Source: CAWINY01 sp963837635
GTDB lineage: Bacteria > Acidobacteriota > Terriglobia > Terriglobales > Acidobacteriaceae
Length of the DNA stretch: 64,000 nucleotides
Direction: 5' to 3'
NCBI GenBank assembly: GCA_963837635.1
Contig: CAWINY010000006.1
Span: 372,001-436,000 of the forward strand
The notes beneath the pieces are model-generated. The model was not told the origin of the DNA, made no database searches, and saw only the letters and a program-made list of their open reading frames with translations. Shown here piece by piece: positions 1 through 8,632 of this stretch. Within the stretch, counting starts at the first letter, position 1. Every line of letters begins with the position of its first letter. A program made the translations under genes and the position numbers.

Positions 1-528
1 ATTACAAAAAATGGAAATTTTCGGCCAAGCGGCGTCGGTTGAGGCAACGAGCTCTGGTCAGAGTACCTCAAAACACTGGAGGTCACACTGCTCGACCACA
101 AGGAGTCCCATGGACGGGCGCTTCAGATCCGCGTTCCTACTGTTCCTGCTTTCGCTCATAACTGTCTGCTTTGACTGTGTGGAGGAAGTCAAGGCCCGCA
201 TGCCACTTCGACGGAGCCCCCGCGGCATGAGATCCAGGGAAGGAAGTCGTTCCATGGGAGGCCACGAGCCGGTCCCGAGCTTGCGTACAGCTCCAGATGA
301 AGGCGGCGTAGCGAGCGCAGCCGCGATATGTGGCCTGTCCCTGTCAGAGCCGGGGGTGCGGATCGACGCTTAGTGGTGTGTGGCGCCAGAGCTTGCCCTG
401 AGCGTAGTCGAAGGGTTCACGCCGGCGGGACTGCCCTGCCCCCAATTCCTTGGCAAGCCTGGGCCATATCGGGATGATGTCCAGAATTGGCCACACGATT
501 TTGCCGGGGCCGATTAGAATGTCCCTCC
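1..528. other. Region without a supported gene
   Basis: A possible 120-codon frame at 11-373 (+) has one hydrophobic stretch but no recognisable domain and no good ribosome site, so I do not call it. The segment at 392-417 (GCCCTGAGCGTAGTCGAAGG core) resembles a short dispersed intergenic repeat that I associate with acidobacterial and similar genomes; that association is from memory. Nothing else is evident. Confidence 0.4.
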
Positions 529-1371
529 ATGTTCGTGAAGAGCGATGATGCTGAGATCTATTACGACGTGCTGGGCAACGGACCTGCCGTAGTCTTGCTG
601 CATCCGTTTCCGGTCAACCATCTTTTCTGGCGTGCGATTGCCGGTCACCTGGCCAGCCGCTACCAGCTAATCATGCCCGACCTGCGCGGAATGGGTGCCT
701 CCGCTGCCGGTGACGGCCCGGCCACCATGCAGAAACATGCGCGCGACGTGGCCCGCGTGTGTGACGAATGCGGCATCGAGCGCGCCGTCTTCGTCGGCGT
801 GTCAATCGGGGGTTATGTGCTGCTCGAGTTCTGGCGGCAGTTTCGCGCTCGCGTGCAGGCGATGGTGCTCTCCGACACCAAGGCGGCGCCGGACACGGAA
901 GAAGGTCGCGTCGCGCGCCTGAAGGCCGCCGATGATATCGAGCGCGACGGGGTTGAGTCGTTCCTGGACGGGCTGCTGCCCCGCCTGCTGGGCGAGAGCA
1001 CGCGGCGCAACCGGCCGGATCTTGTAGCCGAAGCCCGCGCCATGGGGATGCAAGCGCTTCCGCAGGGGATTGTGGCTGCTCAGCGCGGCATGGCGCAACG
1101 GCCCGATTCCATTCCGACGCTGCGGACCATCGACGTTCCAACCCTGCTGGTGTTTGGCGAGGAAGACGCGCTGACCCCGGCTGCGGACGCCATGACCTTG
1201 CGCGAACACCTGACCGCTCCCGGCAACAGCGTGGCCCCGGCGGATTCCGAGAACCTCAGCAACCGGCTCCACATGATTCCGCGCGCCGGGCATTTCACCT
1301 TCTTCGAGCAACCGGACGAAGCCGTGCGCCCGCTGCGTGCTTTTCTCGACAGGATTTGCGGAAGAGCATGA
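529..1371 (+). CDS. alpha/beta-fold hydrolase
   Basis: A 280-residue alpha/beta hydrolase of the esterase/haloperoxidase/3-oxoadipate-enol-lactonase type, probably cytoplasmic. The oxyanion-region motif LLHPFP lies near residue 25, the nucleophile elbow GVSIGG has its Ser near 92, the acid is in FGEEDALTP, and the catalytic His is in RAGHFTFFEQP near the C-terminus. All triad members are therefore present. The ATG at 529 begins at the usual family N-terminus (MFVKSDDAEIYY); an in-frame TTG at 487 would add 14 unsupported residues. The substrate cannot be told from sequence. It stands alone and is followed by a word-repeat hairpin. Confidence 0.85.
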   Translation: MFVKSDDAEIYYDVLGNGPAVVLLHPFPVNHLFWRAIAGHLASRYQLIMPDLRGMGASAAGDGPATMQKHARDVARVCDECGIERAVFVGVSIGGYVLLEFWRQFRARVQAMVLSDTKAAPDTEEGRVARLKAADDIERDGVESFLDGLLPRLLGESTRRNRPDLVAEARAMGMQALPQGIVAAQRGMAQRPDSIPTLRTIDVPTLLVFGEEDALTPAADAMTLREHLTAPGNSVAPADSENLSNRLHMIPRAGHFTFFEQPDEAVRPLRAFLDRICGRA

Positions 1372-1380
1372 AAGGCTGAC

Positions 1381-1500
1381 CTTGGATTGGACGGATTGAA
1401 ACGGATTGCCGCGGATCAGAGAACGGATTATCAAAGGATTCCTCTCTTTCAGATCGGTGGAGATCCGTGTTCAATCCGTCTGATCCGCGGTCAGTACTTT
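1381..1500. repeat. CGGATTG/CGCGGAT word-repeat inverted repeat
   Basis: Iterations of ACGGATTG and CGCGGATCAGA on the left are mirrored by TCTGATCCGCGG and ATCCGT words on the right (near 1440-1495). It lies just 3' of the hydrolase gene and upstream of uppS. It belongs to the same family as the elements at 17919, 22007 and 39711. It is non-coding. Confidence 0.7.
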
Positions 1501-1565
1501 TTGTCAGAGCGATCATCCCTCGCCCCTCGATTGCAAGAACCTACCCTGTGTGCTAGGTTGAGCTT

Positions 1566-2477
1566 TTGAGGTGCAGCTCCTTGCGTTTGAGGATTCCCGC
1601 CGGCTTGAACCGGAAGGAAGCGGAAGTCTATTCCAAGCTCGACCCGGTCCGGCTACCGCGACATATCGCGATCATCATGGACGGCAATGGCCGCTGGGCC
1701 AAACGCCGCCATTTGCCGCGCATTGCCGGACACAAGGCGGGCGTGGATGCAGTGCGCTCCACGGTGGAAACCGCCGCGCGCGTCGGTGTCTCCGCCATGA
1801 CACTGTATGCCTTTTCCGAGGAAAACTGGAAGAAACGACCGCGCGCCGAAGTCAACTTCCTGATGCGCCTGCTCCAGGTCTATCTGCGCCGCGAAGTCCC
1901 GGTGCTCAACAGGGAAAACGTCCGGCTTCAGTTCATCGGGCGATACCAGGAGCTTGCGCCGGAGGTTCTGGAGCGCATTGCCTGGGCACGGCAGGCCACC
2001 GCCCAGAATACCGGCATGGTGCTGACCCTGGCCCTGAACTACAGCGGTCGCACCGAGTTGGTGGATGCGGTCAATGCGGTGCTGAAGGCCGCGGCCAGCA
2101 ATGGCGGCTTCGGCCATGCGATTACGGAAGAAGTCATCGAGCAGCACCTCTATACCCGCGGCCTGCCTGAGCTTGACCTGATGATTCGCACCAGCGGCGA
2201 GATGCGGCTCAGCAACTTCCTCCTGTGGCAAGTGGCCTATGCCGAGATCATGGTCACGCCCACCTTGTGGCCGGATTTCGACGGCGTCCATCTGCTGCAA
2301 TGCATCGCGGAATTTCAGAAGCGGGAGCGCCGCTACGGCGGCCTGATCGATCATGGCATCGAACTCACGCCCCTGAACGCGCCCAGGCTGGAAGACGAGC
2401 ACCGCGCCGATACTGCCAAGGATCACGTGGCGCATCCTGGGAACTCCGCCAAGTCCGCCGGCGCGCACGCCAAATGA
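1566..2477 (+). CDS. uppS: Isoprenyl transferase (undecaprenyl diphosphate synthase)
   Basis: Cis-prenyltransferase that condenses isopentenyl diphosphate onto farnesyl diphosphate to give the undecaprenyl carrier for peptidoglycan and O-antigen. Family signatures are plain: HIAIIMDGNGRWAKRR (catalytic Asp), GHKAGVDAVR, LYAFSEENWKRP-like, LNYSGRTELVDA and the C-terminal RTSGEMRLSNFLLWQ. The start is uncertain. No ATG lies upstream of the MDGNGRW Met, and TTG codons at 1566, 1581, 1587 and 1605 are possible. The C-terminal 40 residues are low-conservation. The stop overlaps the cdsA start (ATGA), indicating translational coupling, the usual uppS-cdsA arrangement. Confidence 0.95.
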   Translation: MRCSSLRLRIPAGLNRKEAEVYSKLDPVRLPRHIAIIMDGNGRWAKRRHLPRIAGHKAGVDAVRSTVETAARVGVSAMTLYAFSEENWKKRPRAEVNFLMRLLQVYLRREVPVLNRENVRLQFIGRYQELAPEVLERIAWARQATAQNTGMVLTLALNYSGRTELVDAVNAVLKAAASNGGFGHAITEEVIEQHLYTRGLPELDLMIRTSGEMRLSNFLLWQVAYAEIMVTPTLWPDFDGVHLLQCIAEFQKRERRYGGLIDHGIELTPLNAPRLEDEHRADTAKDHVAHPGNSAKSAGAHAK

Positions 2478-3367
2478 AGCGCGTCGTCACCGCGGTTGTT
2501 CTCATCCCAATCGTTCTCCTCGCCATCCTGAAGGCGCCGGTGCTGGCGCTGGCTGCGGTGGTTTGCTTCGTCGCTCTGCTTGCCGTGCGCGAGTTTCTCG
2601 ATCTGGCCAGGCACGCGGATATCGAGCCTTTCTACTTGCCGACCTACCTCTACACGGGGCTGACGTTCCTTGCGGTTGGCATCGGCCTGATGGGCGAAAA
2701 GCCGCTGGTCGGAACCAGCTTTACCAGCACGACGCTGGCGATCGCGGCCATCTTGGCTCCGTTCGTGTTCCTTTCACTCGGCATGGGTCGCAAGTCGCTG
2801 GCGACAGGTTTGCCCGCCGCCAGCGCCAGCGTCTTTGCCCTGACTTACGTCGCTCTGCCTCTGGCGCTGCTGGTCCACCTGCGCGAGCAGTGGGCCGGGG
2901 CATTTCTGCTGCTGTACACGCTGGTCGTGGTCTGGACCGGCGACACCGCCGCCTACTACACGGGACGCCTACTCGGGCGCCACAAAATGGCCCCCCGCGT
3001 CAGCCCCGGCAAGACCTGGGAGGGCACTGCGGGATCGCTGATTGCCGCCGTCGCGCTAGGCACATTTCTCCTCCAGCACGCATTCGACATCAGCTCCGCG
3101 CTGTTGCGGGCCGGGCTCCTTCAGCGTCAGCAGGGCTACTTCGCCATGCAGCCGCCGCCGCTGCTGAGTTCGATCCTGCTCTCCGCCTGCATCAATGTGG
3201 CCGCGCAGTTGGGCGATCTGGTGGAATCGCTGATCAAGCGCGGCGTGGGCGTGAAAGACTCCGGTGCGCTGCTCCCTGGCCACGGCGGCATGCTCGACCG
3301 CATCGATGCCCTGCTCTTCGCCGCTCCGGTGATCTGGTATTACGCGGCGTGGAGAGTGATGCAGTAA
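2474..3367 (+). CDS. cdsA: Phosphatidate cytidylyltransferase
   Basis: Integral membrane enzyme making CDP-diacylglycerol from phosphatidate and CTP. The 297-residue protein has about seven or eight hydrophobic segments and the C-terminal CDP-alcohol signature (S-x-x-KR-x-x-x-KD-S-G-x-x-x-PGHGG-x-x-DR-x-D) in LIKRGVGVKDSGALLPGHGG followed by MLDRID. The ATG at 2474 overlaps the uppS stop by four bases; the longer frame back to 2225 is only the overlap with uppS. Dxr, often next in such operons, is absent here; superoxide dismutase follows instead. Confidence 0.95.
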   Translation: MKRVVTAVVLIPIVLLAILKAPVLALAAVVCFVALLAVREFLDLARHADIEPFYLPTYLYTGLTFLAVGIGLMGEKPLVGTSFTSTTLAIAAILAPFVFLSLGMGRKSLATGLPAASASVFALTYVALPLALLVHLREQWAGAFLLLYTLVVVWTGDTAAYYTGRLLGRHKMAPRVSPGKTWEGTAGSLIAAVALGTFLLQHAFDISSALLRAGLLQRQQGYFAMQPPPLLSSILLSACINVAAQLGDLVESLIKRGVGVKDSGALLPGHGGMLDRIDALLFAAPVIWYYAAWRVMQ

Positions 3368-3434
3368 CGGGGAAGCAGCATGAATCCCGGCAACCCTTCC
3401 CGGCATCCGAACGGCGCAGGGAGGATTGCTGTCC

Positions 3435-4061
3435 ATGGCTTTTGAAGTCCCACCGCTGCCCTACGCCTACGAAGCGCTGGAGCCACATATCGACACGACG
3501 ACGATGCATCTGCATCATGACAAGCATCACGCCGCCTACGTCACCAACCTGAATGCCGCGCTCGACAAACATCCCGAACTGCACGGCAAGAAAATCCATG
3601 AACTCATCGGCGGCATCAAGTCCGTCCCGGAAGACATCCGCACCGCGGTGCGCAATCATGGTGGCGGCCACCTCAACCACACCATGTTCTGGGAGATCAT
3701 GAAGCCCAATGGTGGCGGCACGCCCACCGGCGACATTGCCGACGTGATCAAGAACAAACTGGGCGGCTTCGAGAGCCTCAAGACCAAGTTCAACGAGGTC
3801 GGCGCCAAGCACTTCGGCAGCGGCTGGGTGTGGGTGGTCACCAAAGGCGGCAACTTCGAGGTGATCAGCACCGCCAACCAGGACTCGCCGTTAATGGACG
3901 GCTATTACCCGGTCTTTGGCAATGACGTCTGGGAGCACGCCTATTATCTGAAATATCAGAACCGCCGCCCCGAATACCTGGCTGTCTGGTGGAACGTGCT
4001 CAACTGGGACGCCATCAACAAGCGCTTGCGCGAAGCGGACAGCTTCAGAGTCGCGGCATAA
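3435..4061 (+). CDS. Superoxide dismutase, Fe/Mn family
   Basis: A 208-residue Fe/Mn superoxide dismutase converting superoxide to peroxide and oxygen. The N-terminal half carries MHLHHDKHHAAYV (first His ligands), the middle HLNHTMFWE (second His), and the C-terminal half DVWEHAYYLKYQNRR (Asp and His ligands). Full family length, with no signal peptide, so cytoplasmic. ATG at 3435 is chosen over the in-frame TTG at 3426. Metal preference cannot be decided by eye. The gene ends convergently with the following aminotransferase across a palindromic repeat. Confidence 0.95.
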   Translation: MAFEVPPLPYAYEALEPHIDTTTMHLHHDKHHAAYVTNLNAALDKHPELHGKKIHELIGGIKSVPEDIRTAVRNHGGGHLNHTMFWEIMKPNGGGTPTGDIADVIKNKLGGFESLKTKFNEVGAKHFGSGWVWVVTKGGNFEVISTANQDSPLMDGYYPVFGNDVWEHAYYLKYQNRRPEYLAVWWNVLNWDAINKRLREADSFRVAA

Positions 4062-4064
4062 TTT

Positions 4065-4142
4065 GTAGCGCTGGCGTCTTGCCGGCGGGTTCCGTTCGCA
4101 GTACCACGGTTGGCAGGACCGCCGGCGAGACGCCAGCGCTAC
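4065..4142. repeat. GTAGCGC-type palindromic repeat between convergent genes
   Basis: Perfect 14-bp inverted arms, GTAGCGCTGGCGTC at 4065 and GACGCCAGCGCTAC ending at 4142, with a second inner arm pair around GCCGGCG. It occupies nearly all of the 98-bp gap between two converging genes, so it could serve as a bidirectional transcription end. Same family as 15441, 20096, 20924 and 40400. Confidence 0.85.
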
Positions 4143-4159
4143 GACCGATACCTGTTGCT

Positions 4160-5566
4160 CTATGCTCCTGCCGGATCACCCTCGCCGCTGGGCTTGGTTC
4201 GCTTGCGCGCAATCGTTTCCAGGCAGTCTTCGAGGATTTCCATCGCCACGTCCGCCTCCTCTTTCGTCACCACCAGCGGAGGACAGAGGCGGATGGTATT
4301 GGCTCCGCAGCCCAGCAGCAGCAGTCCGCGTTCAAACGCCTGTTCCACGATCAAATCGCGCTCAGGACCGCCGGCGGTCTTGGCCTTCTTGTCGGTGACG
4401 ATCTCAACCCCGATCATCAGCCCCAGGCCGCGCACGTCGCCCACTAATTCGTGCTTCTGCGGCCAGTCTGCAATCCGCTCCATGATGTGCCGTCCGACCA
4501 CCTCCGCATTGCGCATCCCCTCACGTTCCAGCACGTCTAGCGTGGCCAGCGCCGCCGCGATCGACACCGGGTTGCCGCCGAAGGTCGAAGCATGCGAGCC
4601 CGGCACCCAGTCCATCACCTCCGCTCGCGAGATCACCACACTCAGCGGCATGCCCGACGCAATCCCCTTGGCCACGGCAATGATGTCCGGTTCCACGCCC
4701 GAATGCTCCACCGCCCACCAGCGTCCGGTGCGGCCGCAGCCCGACTGTACCTCGTCGCAGACCAGCAGGATGCCGTGTTGGTCGCAGATGCGGCGCAACT
4801 CGCGCATGAACTCCGGCGGCGCCACCAGATAGCCGCCCTCACCCTGCACCGGCTCGACAAAGATGGCCGCCACTTCTTCCGGCGGCACCTTGGTCTTGAA
4901 CAGGACCTCTTCGATGAAGCGCGCGCACTCGATGGCGTACTTTCCGGCGTTGCTGCCCTCAGGACGGCGGTACAGGTTGGGAAACGGCACATGCTCCACG
5001 CCTGGCACCAGTGGACCGAAACGCCTCCGCTGCTGCGGCTTGGACGCGGTCAGGGACAGCGCGCCCATGGTCCGCCCGTGGAATGCCCCGTAAAAGGCGA
5101 GGATCGTCTGCCGACGGGTGTGATAGCGCGCCAGCTTCATCGCCGTCTCGATTGCCTCGGCCCCCGAGTTGCCGTAGTGAAAGCGGTGTGGTCCGGGCAT
5201 GGGCGCGATCTTCGACAGCCGCTCCGCCAGGGTCACCAGGCTCTCGTAGTAGAAGTCGGTGCCGGACATGTGGATCAGCTCGGCGGCCTGATTCTGGATG
5301 GCGGCCACCACCTCGGGATGGCAGTGCCCGGTCGAAACCGTCGCAATGCCCGCGGCGAAGTCCAGAAACTGGTTGCCGTCCACGTCTTCCACCCGGATGC
5401 CGCGACCCTGTTTGGCGACCATCGGATACGAGCGCGTGTACGAGGGCGAAACGTACCGGGCGTCACCCTCGAGCACGCGAATGGCGTTCGGTCCCGGCAG
5501 CTTGGTCTTGATCAGCGGAGCTACACTCTTATTGGCCATAGATGAATTGAGCACAGACGAGGCCAT
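4160..5566 (-). CDS. Class III aminotransferase (acetylornithine/4-aminobutyrate type)
   Basis: PLP-dependent fold type I aminotransferase, about 468 residues. It resembles GABA/acetylornithine aminotransferases: GIRVEDVDGNQFLDFAAGIA near residue 60, the cofactor-binding YGNSGAEAIETAMKLAR, FHGRTMGALSLT, CDEVQSGCGRTG, and the PLP lysine in IAVAKGIASGMP. The start is ATG 5566, preceded by a strong GGGAGGA site; an in-frame GTG at 5593 lies upstream of that site. The substrate (4-aminobutyrate, ornithine, lysine or another omega-amine) is unresolved, and no pathway neighbours help. Confidence 0.9.
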   Translation of the reverse strand: MASSVLNSSMANKSVAPLIKTKLPGPNAIRVLEGDARYVSPSYTRSYPMVAKQGRGIRVEDVDGNQFLDFAAGIATVSTGHCHPEVVAAIQNQAAELIHMSGTDFYYESLVTLAERLSKIAPMPGPHRFHYGNSGAEAIETAMKLARYHTRRQTILAFYGAFHGRTMGALSLTASKPQQRRRFGPLVPGVEHVPFPNLYRRPEGSNAGKYAIECARFIEEVLFKTKVPPEEVAAIFVEPVQGEGGYLVAPPEFMRELRRICDQHGILLVCDEVQSGCGRTGRWWAVEHSGVEPDIIAVAKGIASGMPLSVVISRAEVMDWVPGSHASTFGGNPVSIAAALATLDVLEREGMRNAEVVGRHIMERIADWPQKHELVGDVRGLGLMIGVEIVTDKKAKTAGGPERDLIVEQAFERGLLLLGCGANTIRLCPPLVVTKEEADVAMEILEDCLETIARKRTKPSGEGDPAGA

Positions 5567-5688
5567 ATTTATTTCCTCCCGTCGGCGAAGCACAAATGGG
5601 GTCGTAGTCCTGAGCCTGGCGGCCGCGCTCTTGCGTCTCTACACGGCTGCGCAGCAAAGGAGGTGGCCGGGTTACGGGAGAGATGAAA

Positions 5689-5814
5689 CTAATCGCCGGC
5701 GAACAGATTCGGCCGCGCGTGGGACGGAACGAAGCTGAGCGCCGCCCGCGGATAGGCTAGCGCCAGCCTTAACCAGGTTGGAACCGGAGTCGTGGGACCG
5801 ATTTTTGGCGCCAT
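5689..5814 (-). CDS. Possible 41-residue small protein
   Basis: A short frame with ATG at 5814 and a plausible AGAGGA site 9 bases upstream, encoding a Pro/Ala/Arg-rich peptide (begins MAPKIGPTTPVPTW). It has no domain or clear membrane segment. It lies in the 372-bp gap between the aminotransferase start and the receiver-like gene. I see nothing else in that gap. It may be chance. Confidence 0.25.
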   Translation of the reverse strand: MAPKIGPTTPVPTWLRLALAYPRAALSFVPSHARPNLFAGD

Positions 5815-5938
5815 CGCTAAGTTCCTCTGGCGCCGATTATAGCTCGCTTTCGGCGAAGATCGGTGGTCCGCAAGGACTGACAACAGGCGAGCCTGTGCCC
5901 CCGCAGCGCCAATCGCAGCATCCTCTGGGGTAAATACC

Positions 5939-6304
5939 CTAGTTTGAAGCCAAAAGCCGTCGCACCGCTCCCAATAACTCCGCGGGTCTGACCGGAGCTA
6001 ACAGGACGTCATCAACGTCGATATCGGGGCTCCGGCGATCCACAATGCCGAGTACCCTGCCATGCTGATTCTTTTCCCGGAACATTGCACCGAACTCCAC
6101 CACTGCCGATGAAGACAGCGAGTTACAGAAGATGAGCAGGTCGAACGACTCGTTATGCAACATAGCCAAGGCATGTTGTTTATTGCGGCTGACCGCTACT
6201 TGCCAGCCGTCATGTTCCAGGACTGCCTTGCGCGATTCGGACAAGGGCATATCCGCAGAAACGATCAAAATTCGAGTGTTAGTGCGCGTCGTCGAAGCAC
6301 ACAT
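5939..6304 (-). CDS. Receiver-like protein lacking the phosphoacceptor Asp
   Basis: A 121-residue stand-alone domain with the response-regulator layout: RILIVSADMPLSESRKAVLE (beta1, acidic pocket reduced to a single Asp), GWQVAVSRNKQHALAML (alpha1-beta2), FDLLIFCNSLSS (beta3) and VLLAPVRPAELLGAVRRLL (alpha5). The residue expected to be the phosphorylated Asp at the end of beta3 is Cys60 or Asn61, and the usual KP pair is AP. It is therefore a degenerate, phosphorylation-independent receiver fold, perhaps a protein-interaction module. It is divergent from the ACT gene, with no kinase nearby. Confidence 0.6.
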   Translation of the reverse strand: MCASTTRTNTRILIVSADMPLSESRKAVLEHDGWQVAVSRNKQHALAMLHNESFDLLIFCNSLSSSAVVEFGAMFREKNQHGRVLGIVDRRSPDIDVDDVLLAPVRPAELLGAVRRLLASN

Positions 6305-6749
6305 GTTCTCCTAGGGGTGTTTGCCTCGGCAAGGCCCTCTAATTCTCACCCTTCGAGCAGGTTTGTCTTTGAATGTACTACTTTCCTTTTTTTTGTTATC
6401 TCATGTCAAGAGCCATGCTTGGAGGACGGGCCGAATTGCGCCTCCTCACCGAAAACCCACCGGAGCTCCGCATGGGTAGCCACGTTCGCGCCTTGTGCCG
6501 CATGGAATCATCTACTTCGCATTGGCGCTTGCACTCTTGTCGGCGGCCTTCTCGCACTGCAGGCTTCAAGCGTAGCCCGCCGGGCTATCGAGCGCAGTTG
6601 CGGTGTGTTCTGCCCTGCAGCCGCTCCGGAATCTGCTTGAGGCAGAGCGGACTTTGTCCTATCGTCGTCTGCATTTCCGGTTGGGCCGCCGTCGTGCGGA
6701 GCTGGTCGAGTCGCACCTCGGGGCCGAGCCAGATACGGAGGTAACCGTT
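6305..6749. other. 445-bp divergent intergenic region
   Basis: It separates the receiver-like gene (-) from the ACT-domain gene (+). It contains a T-rich tract at about 6383-6400 and scattered GC-rich stretches (GGAGG...CCTCC could pair around 6420-6450). Overlapping frames on the + strand here have no recognisable product. No defined promoter or riboswitch could be assigned. Confidence 0.35.
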
Positions 6750-7160
6750 ATGCCGAAGTCCAAGGAATTTGTTTTGCGCATCGAGGATCGTCCGGGAATG
6801 CTAGGCAAGTGTTGCAAGGCCCTCTCCGACCGTGGAGTGAACATCATGGCCTTCCAGGCGTTCCCAACGGAGGGGCAGAGCACGCTGCGCATGGTGGTCG
6901 ATGACCCTGCCGTCGCCAAGTCTGTGCTGGATGCGGGACACATCAACTACAAAGAGACAGAGGTCGCCCTCGCACAACTTCCCAATCGGGTGGGCGAATT
7001 GGGCCGGGCTGCCTCGCGACTTGGCGAAGCCAAGATCAACATCGATTACGTTTACTGCGGAGCCCGGCCGGGATCGAACGCCCCACTGGTGATCTTCGGG
7101 GTGGCCGATGCCGCCAAGGCTGCCACGGTGCTGGACGAGGTGGTCGCCAAGGCCGCGTGA
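6750..7160 (+). CDS. ACT-domain protein
   Basis: A 136-residue protein made of two ACT-type ligand-binding modules: one beginning FVLRIEDRPGMLGKCCKALSDRGVNI (DRPGML signature near residue 13) and a second beginning LPNRVGELGRAASRLGEAKINI. Such stand-alone tandem ACT proteins are small cytoplasmic sensors, usually of amino acids. Start ATG 6750 follows a GGAGGT site. It is followed by a long hairpin and then a convergent gene. The ligand is unknown. Confidence 0.8.
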   Translation: MPKSKEFVLRIEDRPGMLGKCCKALSDRGVNIMAFQAFPTEGQSTLRMVVDDPAVAKSVLDAGHINYKETEVALAQLPNRVGELGRAASRLGEAKINIDYVYCGARPGSNAPLVIFGVADAAKAATVLDEVVAKAA

Positions 7161-7182
7161 CGCACATCGGAGAACGACAACT

Positions 7183-7258
7183 AAGCCGCTGATCAACGCT
7201 GAGGAGGATTAATTCTTCCTTTTCTTTTCAGCGCCGACAGCCGAAATCAGCGGCTTTT
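7183..7258 (+). terminator. Long inverted repeat ending the ACT gene
   Basis: Perfect 11-bp arms, AAGCCGCTGAT at 7183-7193 and ATCAGCGGCTT at 7246-7256, separated by 52 bases and followed by a short T run. It lies 23 bases after the ACT stop. The loop contains further GCTGA/TCAGCG words, so it also looks like one of the word-repeat elements. The rest of the gap to 7426 holds ACGGATTC (7320s) and CCTCTGTGGCA (7405-7425) words. Confidence 0.6.
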
Positions 7259-7426
7259 GCTTCCGGCCTGTCTCACAGCTCAAGTCCGTGCGAGTAGGTC
7301 TTGCGTCCCGGAACCTCATCGAAACGGATTCAAACGGATCAGGTTGGGTCGTGAAATCTCTCTGATTCGATTGCTCCGGCTTGTTTTCCTTCTTCCTCAG
7401 TGTCTCGCTGCCTCTGTGGCAGGTTC

Positions 7427-7840
7427 TCAGTCCTTCTTCGCGACGCGGAAGGCCTTCATGTATTTCTCCGGGAACGCGGTGCGCTGGCCGGTGTGGGTGA
7501 CGGTCAGGTGCAGGGTTTCGCCTTCGGCAAGCGGCGAGTGATCGTCGGCGCGGAGCACCTCATAGCCGAAGTGGATCATCGAGTCGCGCACGCGGAGCAG
7601 GCGTGTGCGAACCAGGATCTCGTCGTCGTAGCGCGCCGGCGCCTTGTAGCGGCAGCGAAGCTCGACTACGGGGAGCACGCAGTCGTCCTCCTGCTCCATC
7701 TGGCGGTAGGTGAAGCCGAGTTGGCGCAGCAGCTCGACGCGGCCGACCTCGAACCAAGTCGCGTAGTTGCCGTAATAGACGACGCCCATCTGGTCGGTTT
7801 CCGCATACCGGACGCGGAAGCGGGTTTCGTTGAATTTCAC
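7427..7840 (-). CDS. Acyl-CoA thioesterase, hotdog fold (YbgC/4HBT family)
   Basis: A 137-residue single-hotdog thioesterase hydrolysing acyl-CoA. The catalytic motif RVRYAETDQMGVVYYGNYATWFEVGRVE carries the 4-hydroxybenzoyl-CoA-thioesterase Asp (AETDQMG). I choose the GTG at 7840 because it overlaps the upstream crotonase stop (GTGA) and has GGTGGAG about 8 bases before it; another GTG at 7852 is possible. Coupling to the crotonase and HMG-CoA lyase genes suggests a role in acyl-CoA turnover; the substrate is unknown. Confidence 0.85.
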   Translation of the reverse strand: MKFNETRFRVRYAETDQMGVVYYGNYATWFEVGRVELLRQLGFTYRQMEQEDDCVLPVVELRCRYKAPARYDDEILVRTRLLRVRDSMIHFGYEVLRADDHSPLAEGETLHLTVTHTGQRTAFPEKYMKAFRVAKKD

Positions 7841-8616
7841 CGCGGACTCCACCGCGGCTTGCGCTTTTCCAGGAATGACGAGACTCCTTCGCGAAAATTT
7901 TCAGTGATGCGAATGCGGGTGTTCGCTTCGACGGCAAGTTCGATGTTGTCATCGAGTTCGCCACCGTAGACGGCGAGCAGGTGCTTGGTGACGCGCAGCG
8001 ACGCGGGCGAGTTTTCGAGCAGGGCGGCGGCAAGCTCTCGCGTCCGTGGCATCAGTTGCTCGGGCGCGAGCACTTCATTGACGAGACCCAACCGCAACGC
8101 CTCCTCCGGGCCGATAATGCGGCCGGTCAGCAGGAGGTCACGCGCCTGCTTCTCCCCAATCTGACGCACGAGAAAGCTGGAAACGATCGCCGGAATAAAC
8201 CCGATGCGGACCTCGGTGTAGCCGAATCGCGCCTCGGTCGAAGCCAATGTGAAGTCGCACAAGGTGGCCAGGCCGCAACCGCCGGCCACGGCCGGACCGT
8301 TCACGACGGCGATGGTTGGGCACGGGACTTCGTACACGGAGCGGAACAAGCGCGCCATCCTCTCCGAATCTTTCCGGTTCTCGGCTTCGCTGCGGCTGGT
8401 GAGAGCCCTCAGATACTCGATGTCCATCCCCGAGCAGAATGCTTTCCCAGCGCCGGTGAGAATGATGACCTGTGTGTCGGAGGCGCTGATTTCGCCAAAA
8501 ACGGCGAGCAGTTCTTCGATCAGCTCATCGTTGATCGCGTTGCGCCTCTCGGGCCGGTTCAGGGTAACGGTGGCCACGGTGCCATCGCGCTCGAGTTGTA
8601 AGGTCTTGAAAGGCAC
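7837..8616 (-). CDS. Enoyl-CoA hydratase, methylglutaconyl-CoA hydratase-like
   Basis: A crotonase of about 259 residues. It carries TGAGKAFCSGMDIEYLRAL (first oxyanion region), VVNGPAVAGGCGLATLCDF (second oxyanion hole) and FGYTEVRIGFIPAIVS, the EVRIGFIPA stretch being typical of the AUH/LiuC methylglutaconyl-CoA hydratase branch. Combined with HMG-CoA lyase and a methylcrotonyl-type carboxyltransferase in the same run, leucine degradation is the best inference. Start is GTG 8616 (VPFKTLQLERDG); the longer frame to 8742 translates a dispersed repeat. Confidence 0.85.
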   Translation of the reverse strand: MPFKTLQLERDGTVATVTLNRPERRNAINDELIEELLAVFGEISASDTQVIILTGAGKAFCSGMDIEYLRALTSRSEAENRKDSERMARLFRSVYEVPCPTIAVVNGPAVAGGCGLATLCDFTLASTEARFGYTEVRIGFIPAIVSSFLVRQIGEKQARDLLLTGRIIGPEEALRLGLVNEVLAPEQLMPRTRELAAALLENSPASLRVTKHLLAVYGGELDDNIELAVEANTRIRITENFREGVSSFLEKRKPRWSPR

Positions 8617-8632
8617 GAGTCGACTCGTTCGA

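Noticed and set aside
11..373. 120-codon open frame at the left edge
   Set aside because: No domain, weak start context, Arg/Ser-rich composition typical of chance frames in GC-rich DNA.
6155..6744. Overlapping plus-strand frames before the ACT gene
   Set aside because: Cys/Arg/Ser-rich, overlap each other and the receiver gene; no recognisable product.
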